Source: Tricholoma matsutake
Taxonomy: Eukaryota; Basidiomycota; Agaricomycetes; Agaricales; Tricholomataceae
Assembly (NCBI GenBank): GCA_026075535.2
Contig: AP026538.1
Span: 15,508,337 to 15,572,336 of the forward strand
Direction of reading: 5' to 3'
Length of the DNA stretch: 64,000 nt
Shown here piece by piece: positions 20,687 through 31,714 of this stretch. A program made the position numbers and the translations under genes. Under the pieces are notes generated by a model. It was not told the DNA's origin and made no database searches. It worked only from the letters and a program-made list of their open reading frames with translations. How positions within the stretch are numbered: position 1 is the stretch's first letter; each line of letters begins with the position of its first letter.

Positions 20687-23423
20687 TAGTGTTGTGGGCA
20701 ATACCTCCTGAAGGTTTTGCCACTTGCCGGCGAGGTGAGACCTCCGGCAAGGTGGCACGGCAACGCCTGGCGAGACCTGGTGAGGCTGGCGAGACCCCAA
20801 ATTCCATTTTTTTCGTGTATTCTGTATATACAGTCAATTTCCTACACCTAATGAGTGTAACAACGAGGTTTCATCCCAAATTTCCCCACCAGCATCCTTC
20901 TCCTTGCTGAGGTCAAGTTCCTCATCCACTGTTGCTATCACTGTACCCGCCTGAATATTTTCCAGCTCTGACAGGTCATATACCTCATTCAGCGGCACTC
21001 CTGGATTCAATCCATCTCTGTCTGCAGGTGCAAATACTTGATCATCCAGCTTATTGAACTTGGCATCAATCTCTTCCATAGTGACCCCAGAATCATAATC
21101 TTCCAAGTCAAGATTGTCGACTGCCTGAGTAGCTATTGCCTCAGGCAAAGTAAAGGTTTTGAGAAGAACTGCCGCTTGCTCAGCATTGATACCGGGCTGT
21201 GTTTGTGTATGCATATGTGCATGCTTTTGTCAAGTGGATTTACCCATTGTTAGGGCAGCTTTGTTAAGTTGTCGTGTATAATGGCTTTGGAGCATTCCCA
21301 GTGTTTCCAGATGTGGAATAGTAAGCCAAGAGTGCTTCACACTCTGCACTCCCCCTAAATTTGAAAAGAATCGTTCAACTTCGGCTGCATGTGGAACAAT
21401 GCTGAAGATCTTGATAGCAAGTGCTTTTAGAGGGTGGCCAGAAGCCATGATGAGAAGGGATTTCCACCAGTCCTTCACATCTGCTGTTCCGCCATGGAAA
21501 GGTATTGTCCCAGTCGAGTAAGTTTTAATATCAGCTATCAGAGCGACAGCCAAGATTTTTGTCCATCCCCAACCCTTAGCAATACGAGCTGCAATGCAAT
21601 ATGCATCATCAAGTTTGCGAGAGTGTACTGCTGTAGAAATAGCTAGTTTTTGGCAGAGTGGATGGAGGAATAAAGCCAACCAGTGAAGATCTGTGTTCAT
21701 TGTGTGGAATTGCATGTTAACAACACAGCGAGCATGACCAAGAAAGTCAAGATCATCCCCATCAACCGGTTTAAGATGTATAAGCTCTTGGTGGGCCCAA
21801 ATGAGTTGTAATATGCAGTCGGCAAGTGTCGCATCCCGTGCTTCGACATCGCCGATTACATCAATGAGTGGCTTGCAGATATGGATCAGCTGGTCTGTCA
21901 AACACCAGCAATTGATATCAAACACTGTTGCAACAACATCCTTTGCGACTGGTGTTAGCCCACAAACAGATCTCTGGGCATCGTCATGCATGCAAAGTTC
22001 CGTTAACGCGGCTTTATGTTCATGCACACTCATCGCCTGTAAAACCAGTGCATAGAAGCGTGATTCCATGTTTGTCTTCAATGCATGAGTGATCTTCTTG
22101 GTTTTTGCAACATCATCCAACTGACCACCCCAATAATGTGATGATCTAAAAAAGGATACAATGCATGTATTCTTTGTGATCGTGGTCTTGATCGCAGGAT
22201 ATGCAACAATTTTCCCAACAATGGTGTTGATGCCATGCATGAAGCATGCAAGTGGCTAGGCTTCATGTGAGTTTACTTGTCTGATTGAATGGGCCTGGGA
22301 TAGTGATCACGTACAAGAATCCACAGATATTTTTCTATCCAGATGTGATGGAAGGCCCACATGGTTGTTGGGTTGTCTGTGCATACAGCTATAACTGCAG
22401 TGGCATTTACACCCTTTCTTTGAAGAGATCCATCTGATACCTCAACTAGATTCTCTGCAGTAGCTCGCCTACCTGTCATTTCCTGCAGACCCAAAACAAC
22501 AGGGTGCACAGCAACTTCAGCAAGAATACTACCATGGACACTCCTCTGCATTGCATCATCCCATCCATTGAGCAGAAAGGTCATGTTATTCCTTCCCTTC
22601 AGCCTCTCAAGGTCTTCTAGGATTGCACATTGTTCCTCTGCAGGAAGGTATCTCTCCATCAAAACCTACCATGATGCCGGATCATAAGATGGTCGGATGC
22701 CAAACACCCATTTAAGGAAGAACGGGTTCTCAGATGCCTGGAAAGGGATGTTGGCATGTATTAGAAATCTATGAAAGATGTAGGATCTGTTCATTATTGA
22801 TTCAACTGTTGATTTCATACCTCAATAGCTGAATATTTGCCCTGTCAACTTCATCTGGACTCATTGCCCGATCAAGGAATGCATCTAATCCTGATGTCTT
22901 CCCTTTCTTTGTCACAACTACCTGTCCTGTGGGCCCTCTTGCCTTTTTCTGTGCTGGTCCTGTCCCAGGTGTGTCCTCATCATCAGAAACTTGTATGACT
23001 TCTATCCCTCCTTTCTGCATGAGGAGTAAATGGGCCTCCCTGCGTTCATTTTCAGGCACATTTGGGCAACTATTGGCATCAGACAGGTGTTTTATACACC
23101 GTACATCACGATGTTCAATAAGTGGTGCAGTGGCTGGACAGTGATTACATCGCATATGCCACCATCTAGACTTGGCACTCCTCTCTCCTGTCTTTGTGAA
23201 GTGTAGAGACACAAATACATCAGGGAGATGGCCTCCTTTGTTGTTCATAGTAGTGTAGAGAAAATAATGTATTTGATGTACTAAAATTCTACTGCACACG
23301 TTGGTTCATAATGGTGCCTCGAATATATGCTTGCCACCACTTGCCACCCCAATTTGGAAATTTTTGATCGCCACCTGGCACAACCTGGTGAGGCGAGGTG
23401 CGGAGGCTGTGCCAACAACACTA
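20687..23423 (-). mobile_element. hAT transposon nested in the pogo element
   Basis: The ends TAGTGTTGT(G/T)GGCA form inverted repeats, and the 8-bp duplication TCCACCAC flanks both sides (20679-20686 and 23424-23431), as expected for hAT. The element is 2,737 bp and carries one transposase gene on the minus strand. It sits between the 5' end of the pogo transposase gene and the right pogo TIR, so it is younger than the pogo insertion. Confidence 0.9.
20834..23248 (-). pseudogene. hAT transposase
   Basis: The chosen start is the ATG at 23248 (MNNKGGHLPDVF). A BED-type zinc finger is visible near the N-terminus (WWHMRCNHC ... HLSDANSCP). The central blocks are at 22662-22273 and 22240-21230, with FFRSSHYWGGQLDDVAK at about 22150. 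The hAT C-terminal dimerisation motif HAAEVERFFSNLGG lies at about 21390-21345. The C-terminal ~125 codons (21214-20834) are acidic and follow in the same frame after one TGA at 21229, a likely lost Arg. The joint at 22240-22273 is broken or contains a splice I cannot place. There is no other coding sequence in the element. Confidence 0.8.
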
Positions 23424-23715
23424 TCCACCACACAAAATAATAATCAGGCTGTTGAAGGTCTTTTTAATTCTATATAAGAATATGGATCTCAAAAAAAGTT
23501 GGAGAAAAATGGTCTTTTGGTTCCAGAAATCCTTGTTTTGTGTATTTTTGACAAGTATTCCAGACTTACACTCATGAATATATACAATTTTGGGCCAAGG
23601 GCTTACTAGAGGATAGTTTGGCACTTAATAAACATATATGAATTAACTCTGAGGCAGTATAGAGTATGAGGAAGGCAAAAAGGTCGACTGTCCTACTGGG
23701 TGGTGTATGACTGTA

Positions 23716-24296
23716 TAACCATTGCCGTAGCCGATTGCTGGCACTGTATTGTGATGCTGACACATTGAGTATGTTTCAGTGGTTAACCAAGGATGACCTC
23801 AACACCAGCACAGCTATTTTGAATCCAAATGTAGCTGGCTCCACCTCTGTTTATCTGTCCTGGATTTGGCATAATTCCTTTTGTACTGGTGTCTTAGCTA
23901 ACGGTGGCATCGGTGCCAATGGTGGGAGTGGGGCCATGGCCATACCTGCTTCCAATGCCGACCTCGGTCGATTCTGGGAATGTAAATTTTTTTGGGTGGT
24001 CATCTCTATTCATTGTGCTCACATTTTTCATAGTCAGATGCATACATTGGCTTCATTCATGGGCTCAGAGAAATCGGTGGAGGGAGGAGTTTCTACTCAT
24101 CACATATGAAATCCAGTGGACTGTGCAGTATTTCATCCATCACAGCCAATGGTGGCAGTCAGCCTCAGAGTCCAACAATACCCTTCCTGGTCTGCTTGCT
24201 TATGCTAATCATCAATGTGCTTCATGGTATGAATTAGCTTTGAGGGCTGACAAAGCATTTAGATCAACAAATGCCAATTATATCTCCCCTTTGTGA
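23716..24296 (+). pseudogene. KDZ-type transposase 2, C-terminal part after the pogo insertion
   Basis: The frame continues from the last KDZ2 codons before 18067: RLLALYCDADTL, then STSVYLSWIWHNSF at 23840-23880. A 52-nt intron (23982-24033, GTAAAT to CATAG) leads into the final exon (CIHWLHSWAQRNRWREEF, EIQWTVQYF), which ends at the TGA at 24294-24296. SxxLSWIW and the Trp/Arg-rich end are typical of KDZ C-termini. The spacer before the intron is a Gly/Asn-rich stretch made of the GGCATC-type units found throughout this element. Confidence 0.8.
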
Positions 24297-24600
24297 CCGA
24301 TGATTATGTAACCTTGATGTAAATATGATTATCTTGATAACCAACCACGATCGGTAAAACCATGTCGAACAAAAGTCTCTCAGTCTACAGCCCTTTTTCT
24401 TTGCAATCGGGCCCAAAAGTGCAACTCCAAAGGCGTGCACAAGAGATCATTTGGTACGCAGAGTCCTGATTCCGCTGGGTTTTGTTGGAGGTAGACCAGG
24501 CAAACTTTGTAAAACAAAGTTGGATGCAAAAAATTCTCTATGCTGAGGTTGTAAGTTGAAGATCTTTCCTAAATTAAGTAAATATACATCACTGAGATGT

Positions 24601-26348
24601 ATGACAGATGTATGTTATGTCTTGGATCGGCATCGGCACCTCGATTGGCCTTATGATAGATGTGCCGATCCTTCTTTGGTCCTTGGCCAACAGTCTTGCC
24701 AATGTGAATTTGGACCACCTACCCCTGGGATTCCATCCATCTCTCTCTTGGCCTTGTTGGATGATGGTGTTGCCAGTGACAGTCCTAGTCATCTTGTGGA
24801 GTCATATGCATGTGATTGGTGGCATCACAAGGCAGAACTGGCACCCACCAGAATATTTGGCATCGACACCCTGGACAAATGCCTTGATCACTATTGGCAA
24901 TGGGTCTCTACTCCTGTGACAGTCTCAACACCTGTCGATAGCCAGTCAGGGCAGGATGCTCCCAGCGGCCAAGTTGATTGCCAATCATGCATTGACCTGC
25001 GCACTCTGATACACGATATGTTTGATGAAGCATGCGTGACGCATGGCTTCCTAAACACCTGTGAATCAGCAGCGGATGCTGAAATGAATGTGAATTTGAG
25101 GAAAGCAGCAGGATTTCATCATCTCTATGAGCTTGCCCTGCTCAAGGAGATTCAGTCCGAACCAAGTAAGTTAACACTGGCACCAGCACTGGGACTGGCT
25201 ACGGCAATGGCAATGGCACCGGCAATGTCATCGGCATCGAAAAACATTCATGGACCTGCTGGGAGACAGGTAAGGCAATCAGAAATGGAATGGGTATCTG
25301 CATATGCACAGGCTGAACTTGAGCACCTGAAGGCCCTTCCCCCCACCTCCTACAAGTGGACCTGGGGCGTGGATATTACAGAGAATGAGGTGTTAGCAAT
25401 CAATCAGAAGAAGGGCAAGGGAAAGGCACAGCATTCTGGGTACATAGCACATAGCGTCTCTACCTGATGGCCCACCACCAAACAAGGAGTGGTCAGAAAC
25501 CCCAAGTCTCCCAACAGTTTCTTCCTACAGTCAACCACCCATGGTAACTGCTCACAATGCAGGGCTCTATTTTCCCGAATCTGATTCCAATGTATCCAAT
25601 GCTGGAACTGCTCCCTTTCTTCCTGTCCCTGCTGTGGCTGCCCCCGATGCTGCCCCCGATGCTGCCCCCGTTCCTGTTTCTGATTCTGTCCCCATTCCCC
25701 ATGATGTAGCGAATGATGCTGATCTGCATACTGTCTTTGAGGTGGCGATGGTGTTTGATTTTGATTCATCATCCACCAGTGCTGGTTCTACTACCGATGC
25801 AAATCCTCTCCCCGCTGCTGATTCACATGGCAATGCACTCATGCAGGGGCTAGGTCAAGATGATGTTGCTAATGCTGGTCATACTGCCTTTGAGGCAGCC
25901 ATGGCATTTGATTGTGATTCATCATCTGCCTGTATGGGTTCTACTGCTGATGCTGAGCCTGTCCTCGCTGGTATGGGTTCCCTAACTGGCTTTGATGCCG
26001 CTGCCATCTACTTTGACGACTCTACTACCTCTTCATCTGGACATTCTAATCCCCCTTCAGCCTTTGCCACCATGTCTGATGCGGCAGAGGTTTTTTTTTT
26101 CATCATCAGAGGCAGATTCTGCTGGATCTCTGGGTGAATCCAATGCTGATGCCAATGACGCGAGTGCAAATTCTGACTCAGAACACAGTTTTAGTGATGA
26201 ATCCCCAAGCACCTCCCAGATAGAGCATCCCTTCCCAACCCACATCACGCTGCCAGTGCCCGTCTATACTCATGCGGACTTTAGTTATGTTGATGGCAGT
26301 TGGTTGTCGGGCTCTGATGATGATAACAACACTACGGAGGACACATGA
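24601..26348 (+). pseudogene. acidic accessory protein of the KDZ element
   Basis: The first ATG is 24601 in a frame open to 25467. The N-terminal part contains DRHRHLDWPYDRCADPSLV, ESYACDWWHHKAELAPTRIF and TLDKCLDHYWQWVS. A conserved-looking helix-rich block follows (VRQSEMEWVSAYAQAELEHL, then YKWTWGVDITENEV), similar to Agaricomycete transposon-linked hypotheticals. From about 25470 a second frame (LPDGPPPNKEWSETP) continues as a long Asp/Ala/Ser-rich region with repeated AFEAAMAFD-like units to about 26085. Then a run of ten T (26091-26100) shifts the frame, and the acidic tail resumes to the TGA at 26346. An intron or a frameshift joins the first two parts near 25440-25470. Function unknown. 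Confidence 0.45.
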
Positions 26349-26640
26349 TGCTCAATTCCTTTTGCATTGTATACATAAACATGTAGTAAGAATTGTTGGT
26401 GCTTTTGGTACACCAAACATTTTTGGCGTGATTGTGATCCCGGTGCCAGTGCCATGCATAGGTCTGCATACCACAATAAATCAATTATCACTACATGAGG
26501 AATTTATGATGCCTTCACCATCATGAAACTCCTTTGCCTGTACTATGTGGTGTCTGATGCTGATGCTGTACTTTTATGCTGCTACTGTTGCCGGTTCCAT
26601 TGCCGGTTCCGTTGCTGCTACCGTTGCCGGTGCCGATGTT

Positions 26641-26857
26641 GTTGCCATATATTGTGTCCAACACTATCTCATAGGTGACTGATCTGGCTATTAACATTCT
26701 CCGAAGTAAATAACAAGCCAGAATACTAACACTGTATCTATTTGATAGTAGTACATATTATACTTATTATGAGAGCGTTCTATGGACCCCCATGAACCTG
26801 TATCATTCGGTACAATGTATACGTTCTATATACCATATTACTCGGTACAGTGTAGCT
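26641..26857. repeat. right terminal inverted repeat of the large KDZ element
   Basis: Inverted copy of 8522-8740. Just inside it (26580-26640) is a GTTGCCGGT-rich stretch. Confidence 0.85.
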
Positions 26858-27381
26858 GCTCTATGCGATGGACCAGCTTCTGCTGTGCTACAAGGGGAAT
26901 CTAATATACTAAGTGAAAATAATATCATGAAACATTCAAAGGTGGAACACATATCAGAAGGGAATCAAACATATGGATCACAAAGCAACATTTGGAACCT
27001 GTCAAACCGATGATCAGGTGGAATATAGGATCAATCTGCATCAATCTATGACGAATTGTTTGAAACAGATCTGAATGCCATCGGATGATCGATGAAAGGA
27101 GCTATAATTACCCTGACAGCAGCCCTGGGTGGACAAACAAATAGTGGGACGATGGCTAGCAGGCTAGCAGGCTACAGCGTGGGTTGTCATGCCATAGGGT
27201 GAGCACATGGGAGCTACAGTTGTTTTGATATATCAACCCCTACTCTAATGACCATTGTGCATGTACCACGCTATATACAGTAAGTACAGTTAGTGATAGA
27301 ACATCCTGCCAGGGTCTGGTGGGTTACAACAGGAAATCCAGGACCAGATCACTCTGTTAGGAGTAGGTCGACCTGACGACA
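26858..27381. other. no gene seen
   Basis: This is intergenic or remnant sequence with a small GGCTAGCA tandem (27150-27175). I see no coding motif. Confidence 0.4.
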
Positions 27382-27741
27382 ATGACCCAGAAGCATGCTG
27401 CAGTTTGGTGTGATGAGAATCACACTAATAACACAGTCTTCCATGGTACCCCGCAAGCACAGCCCACCAGAGCTGCATCAGTATTCCCGTGGAACCCACT
27501 GTCATCTCAATGGACCATGAGCAAACCCTTGTTCACCAACACCCCACCCCCTACTAGAACTATCCCTCCTGCTTCTAGTAATCCCACCCCAGTCAAAACA
27601 GAGGATACATGGAAAAAACCCTCCTGCTTCAGATGCAGGAGTACTGGTCACTTAAAACCAGATTGCCTGCAACACTTCGATATAAGGTTCATGACACTGG
27701 AAGAAAGAGAGGAATGGCAACAGGACTTCAATCTGGCATGA
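27382..27741 (+). pseudogene. retrotransposon gag C-terminal fragment with zinc knuckle
   Basis: The ATG at 27382 opens 119 codons. A Pro/Thr/Asn-rich stretch precedes a CCHC zinc knuckle, CFRCRSTGHLKPDC (about 27628-27670), followed by IRFMTLEEREEWQQDF, a layout typical of Gypsy-type gag C-termini. No LTR, protease or polymerase sequence flanks it, so this is an isolated fragment. Confidence 0.6.
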
Positions 27742-27954
27742 GAATTGAATAGAGCCCAGATTGTCATGAGTTTCACTGCTCCAGCAGATGAAACTTCAGC
27801 ACGTTTCTTTGCGCTCAATGAGATATATTTGGCTATTGAAATAGAGTATAGTACATACATACATCGCAACCACTAACTAACCCTCCTCATGCAAGATGTG
27901 AGCAGGGTGGGCATACAACATAAATAAAATGACGCGGCCCTTGCTGTCTCTGTT

Positions 27955-28160
27955 TTGCTCTCTTCATGTCGTCCCTGTCCCCAGCCTTGCTTCGTCATCC
28001 TTGTTGTTGTTGTCACTGTCATCCCATCACTGTCCCCGTCATTGTTGTGCACTCCTGTCCCCATCATTGTTGTGCACTCCTGTCCCCATCCCTGTCCCCA
28101 TCCCCATCCCTGTCCCCATCCCCATCCCCATCCCCATCCCTGTCCTCATTTCTGTTTCAT
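27955..28160. repeat. pyrimidine-rich minisatellite
   Basis: Imperfect tandem CCCATCCCTGTCC units, densest at 28080-28145. They are non-coding in any convincing way. Confidence 0.7.
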
Positions 28161-28195
28161 CATCAGCCCTGTCATCGTTGTCCCTCTATAAGGGC

Positions 28196-29202
28196 AACCT
28201 AAGCCTCTAGCAAAGGGAAATCCGAAGTTAAAATTATGCTACATAATACAGGGATTGGGGGCGCACCTAGCAAAGGGAAATCCGAAGAGAAAACTCTAAG
28301 GATCCCCTTGCTGATGCCCAGTATATGTGAAGACGACAAAAATCAAATATAACCTAAAAATAGAAAAAGGCGGAGATAGGCGGATCAAGGCCGCTGAATG
28401 ACATCATACCAAGGGGTATGTGTCGGAAGGGGTACTCTGCCTCTAAATATAAAAGTGTCAACATATACAAACATGATAGCAAGGGAAAATTAGTAATAAA
28501 ATCCGGAAAAATCATAGAAAATGAAGAATAGAAGGAAATGAGGTGGGGAAAAATATGGGACAAACATAAAAAATAGGAAAAACACACAGGGCACCCCCCT
28601 AGTCCCCTTACACCCTCCTCATTGTTCCCTGTTTCCGCACTGCAAGCAGTTGCTCATGGCAGTGGTTTGGGGTGCTGTTGTGGTAACATCCCTGTCGCCA
28701 TCTGCCCTACCTCCCTGTTGTTGTCCATAGCACCCGTGGTTCCACCACATGAGCAGTTTCTTGCAGCAGCAGGGATGGGTGCTTGGTCGTCCATGGGCCT
28801 TGAGGTTGGTTGGCTGTCCTCCTTGCTTACTTGCGGCAATGGTTGGGAGTGGTGGTGGAGGTGTTCATTGTCATCGTGCCCCCTCTCCCTCTCCTTTGGC
28901 CCCATTGTAATTGTCCTCATGCTGTGGGTCATCCTTGTCCATCCCTGCTGTCCCTCCCACTCCATGAGCATTGACTCGTGGCAGTGGTTTCCCATAGATA
29001 CAGCAACAGTAAAACCTAGAAATTAAAGAATTCAAGTTGCATGAAAAAAAAATAAGTGGATGAAAAAAAAATCAGCTGGGGCCCAAACAATGATAGATGC
29101 CCGCTGCTTGCACCCATTCGTGTATGCATCCATGTTGCTGGTAGTCGTCGTAACAAGAACATGTGGACAAGAAAGATTCATACCACGTGACGACGCACTG
29201 AC
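28196..29202. other. no gene seen; 25-bp direct repeat and low complexity
   Basis: A direct repeat CTAGCAAAGGGAAATCCGAA occurs at about 28206 and 28267. The remainder is AT-rich, then C/T-rich. No supported coding region. Confidence 0.4.
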
Positions 29203-30627
29203 ATGTTTTCCCCTGGTGCATCCCACTCCACTGCATCCCACTCTGCTGCATCTGTTCCTGAAGGTCACGTTGTGTTGGTTCTTTTGCAAGAAAAAGATTT
29301 GGTGTTCTATCTGCAAATTCCTTTGGATATAATCAGTTCTTTATGTTTGATGCCCCACAAGTATCTTGTCTTCCTTGGTTGGTGCATCCTCGGCATTGAA
29401 GGCGTATTGGCTCTTCAACATGATGGTGATGGGATTGATACTGATGGAGACCTGGATGACCAGGGGATATACCACTATGTTCCAGTTGTGGACCTAGGTA
29501 TGTTTCTTTCATGATGCCATTACTATCGTGCATGCATGCAGGACACTGACGGTATGCCATCTGTTCAACGAAGCTCTTGTCCATGCTATCAACATCGAGG
29601 TAATCAAGGCCAGGACAAACATGCCTTCAGAATCTACCCAGACACGTGAAGAATTTTGCACCAATTTGCTGGAGTGTGATGTTTGTTGTGTGTGGACAGG
29701 AGCTGAGCCAGGATTTGGAGCTGGTTTACATATAATTCCATATAGGCGGGGTTCCAAAGTATGTTCCATAATCTTCTGCTAAGAATATATCTCATCATCT
29801 CCCTTTCCTTCGGCCACTATTTCAGTGGTTTTGTCTGATTATAGTGAATCGACCAAGCTACAACAAGGATGTGATGGCACTGCATGATATTAATGATATT
29901 CGCAATGGCTTCTTTGCAAACACTTTCATACATAACAGATTTGATACACACCACGCAGCCATTGTCAAAGTTTGTCATATTTGTCTGCCTGCTTATCTTG
30001 TCTGATCCCTATGTTGCCACCAATCCTCAGACTCCAAACCATATTCTTAATACCAAAGACATTCCTCCACGCCACAACCAAGAACATACTTCAGAAGATG
30101 TCTGTTATCTGAGTCATAGCCATTACATGCTGCAGTGGCTAGTAACCCCGAGTGCATACATCATAGCCACGGTTCCAAACAATAGCAATGCCACTTTCAA
30201 GAAAGATACTAGGAAGCCAAAACCATCGGACCTTTTACTACGCTACAACTATGGTGCTGCAGCCATCAAAAGCTGGGGGCACGGTATGGATGTCCTTCAG
30301 AACCTTGCCAATGCTCCTCATCTACCTGTGCCTGTCTCAGCATGAACAGGACTATCTAGAACTATACACGATAAGGGTGCTGTAATTCATAAACTTGATG
30401 CAGCCCGGAATCCTAGTGGAGCTGGTGCTGCGAGTTCCACAGCTGGAGCTGGAGCTGGAGCTGGAACGGGGGGATTGGTGGAGTTGGAGGCACAGGCGAT
30501 GTGGGATGAGGAAGATGTGATATTATTTTTTTGGGGAAACTCGCAGGCTGCAAAAGAACACCATCTCAAGAAAGTCAGTGAAAACACTCATCGTATGGAG
30601 CAGTGGAGAGCTCAGGTTTCAGGTTGA
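29203..30627 (+). pseudogene. HNH-nuclease domain protein, one premature stop
   Basis: The start is the ATG at 29203. Exon 1 encodes SVPEGHVVLVLLQEKDLVFY and HDGDGIDTDGDLDDQGIYHY. An intron follows (29497 to about 29570), then the HNH region: CDVCCVWTGAEPGFGAGLHI (about 29670-29735), an intron (about 29758-29830), RPSYNKDVMALHDINDIRNG and NTFIHNRFD, an intron (about 29970-30030, GTTTGT to CCTCAG), TPNHILNTKDIPPRH, then YNYGAAAIKSWGHGMDVLQ. The tail ends EENVILFFWGN-like ... THRMEQWRAQ at the TGA 30625-30627. Three introns splice cleanly in frame. The only defect is a TGA at 30343. This is a recurrent Agaricomycete family with an HNH_2-type fold (CxxW(T/S)G ... HIIP). Role unknown; no mobile-element ends are seen around it. 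Confidence 0.7.
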
Positions 30628-31714
30628 CTGTACTGTATGTTTAAACGGTGATAGGCACACATGCAATGGACTTACTTCTCTTGAGATATTCATTACTTCT
30701 TTGGAAAAAGATGGCCACCGTCATTTGGCTTTGTGTTTCAGGCATATCCTCGGCTCCAGTTACCGTCACCTTTGTTTGCTTATGTCTGCTTGCCCCACAG
30801 TTTCAAGTAGTTAATCAGGACCCTTTTTTTCTTAAGGCTAGCACCACTGATGACTTGATCAATGATGCCAAAGCTCACCTTGGCCACTGTGGCCCCCCTC
30901 CTGGGACAAAGCCCCATCTGCTTTGTCTGTTTTTTTGTTGTTGTTGTTGCTGTTCTCATCCTCACCCCCAGTTTCGAGGTCCGGCAAGTTCTTGCTTGTT
31001 GTTCTGAAGTTGGCTGAAACACACTGCTTGGGCTTCCCAAAAACTGTGGGGTGTTCCTGGCTTAGCTGCTTAGCAGTCATGTTTGGCTATCAATTTACTT
31101 GTCCAATTGGGCCATGGCTAAAGCCTGGCATGAACAAGTCCTCCAGTACATACCACATTCTAACATTATAAGTTGCTGACTCTCAATGACACACCTATTT
31201 CTTGCCTGTTTCCAACCCATCCAACCCCCCTTAATTCCTGATCACCTCTACTGCATGACCATTCTTCCTCCACTTGTATGCAGCCATATGATCTACCCAG
31301 TTGTGGAAAGTCAGGCATATGTCGCAACAGTTGCATCTTTTCCTCTGCAATGCATTAGATCAGTTGCAGGCTGTAGCAGACCCTCATACACCATAGGGGT
31401 TGCTGGTTAACAACAATGCGTGATGTATAATGCCCTTCCCCATGATGGATAACACCTTGTAGTTTCATTGTAAAATGTTGATTATTTCTGCTAACAATTG
31501 TCACCTCTGGGTCTATCACACAAGGCCAGCCTCATAATTTCTCCTTTCTGAAATATAGTTAGAAATTCTTTGTGAAATATTATATTTGAGACTAAATTTC
31601 TACAAACAGAAATTCAAAAAATTACCCATTAAAAATATACTTTGAAAATCAATATTTCTGGTTAAATTTCTCAGTGCCATATTGAATGCGCATGGACAGA
31701 GCAAGTCTGTGTAG
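30628..31714. other. no gene seen
   Basis: Open frames on both strands lack motifs. 31540-31680 is AT-rich with repeated AAATTTCT words. This could be degraded 3' flank of the Helitron-type element. Confidence 0.35.

Larger units (their letters stand above)
18069..23713 (-). mobile_element. Tc1/mariner-pogo element (split by a hAT element)
   Basis: Terminal inverted repeats start CAGTCATACAC and continue CCCAGT..GACAGT on both arms (18069 onward, and ending 23713). TA dinucleotides (18067-18068 and 23714-23715) flank them. Without the hAT insertion the element is about 2.9 kb, a normal size for a pogo/Fot-like transposon. It lies in the coding sequence of KDZ2. Removing it with one TA gives ...ATG TAT AAC CAT... 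in frame, so the target was an open KDZ exon. Confidence 0.85.
8522..26857 (+). mobile_element. large KDZ transposon with long TIRs and accessory genes
   Basis: Inverted repeats of ~217 bp (8522-8740 and 26641-26857) bound 18.3 kb. Subtracting the nested pogo/hAT block leaves about 12.7 kb. Inside are a minus-strand gene (8943-9583), a plus-strand Zn-cluster gene (9782-11906), a minus-strand gene with an Ala/Gln repeat tail (12099-14675), the KDZ2 transposase (14840-24296, interrupted) and an acidic plus-strand gene (24601-26348). Large size, long TIRs and passenger genes fit what is known of fungal KDZ elements. I saw no TET/JBP dioxygenase, which often travels with KDZ elements. No clear target-site duplication is visible, so the exact ends remain approximate. 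Confidence 0.8.

Noticed and set aside
8522..26857. A TET/JBP dioxygenase gene expected with KDZ elements
   Set aside because: I looked at all accessory frames for a HxD...H dioxygenase pattern and saw none; the proteins are low-complexity, coiled-coil or Cys-cluster types.
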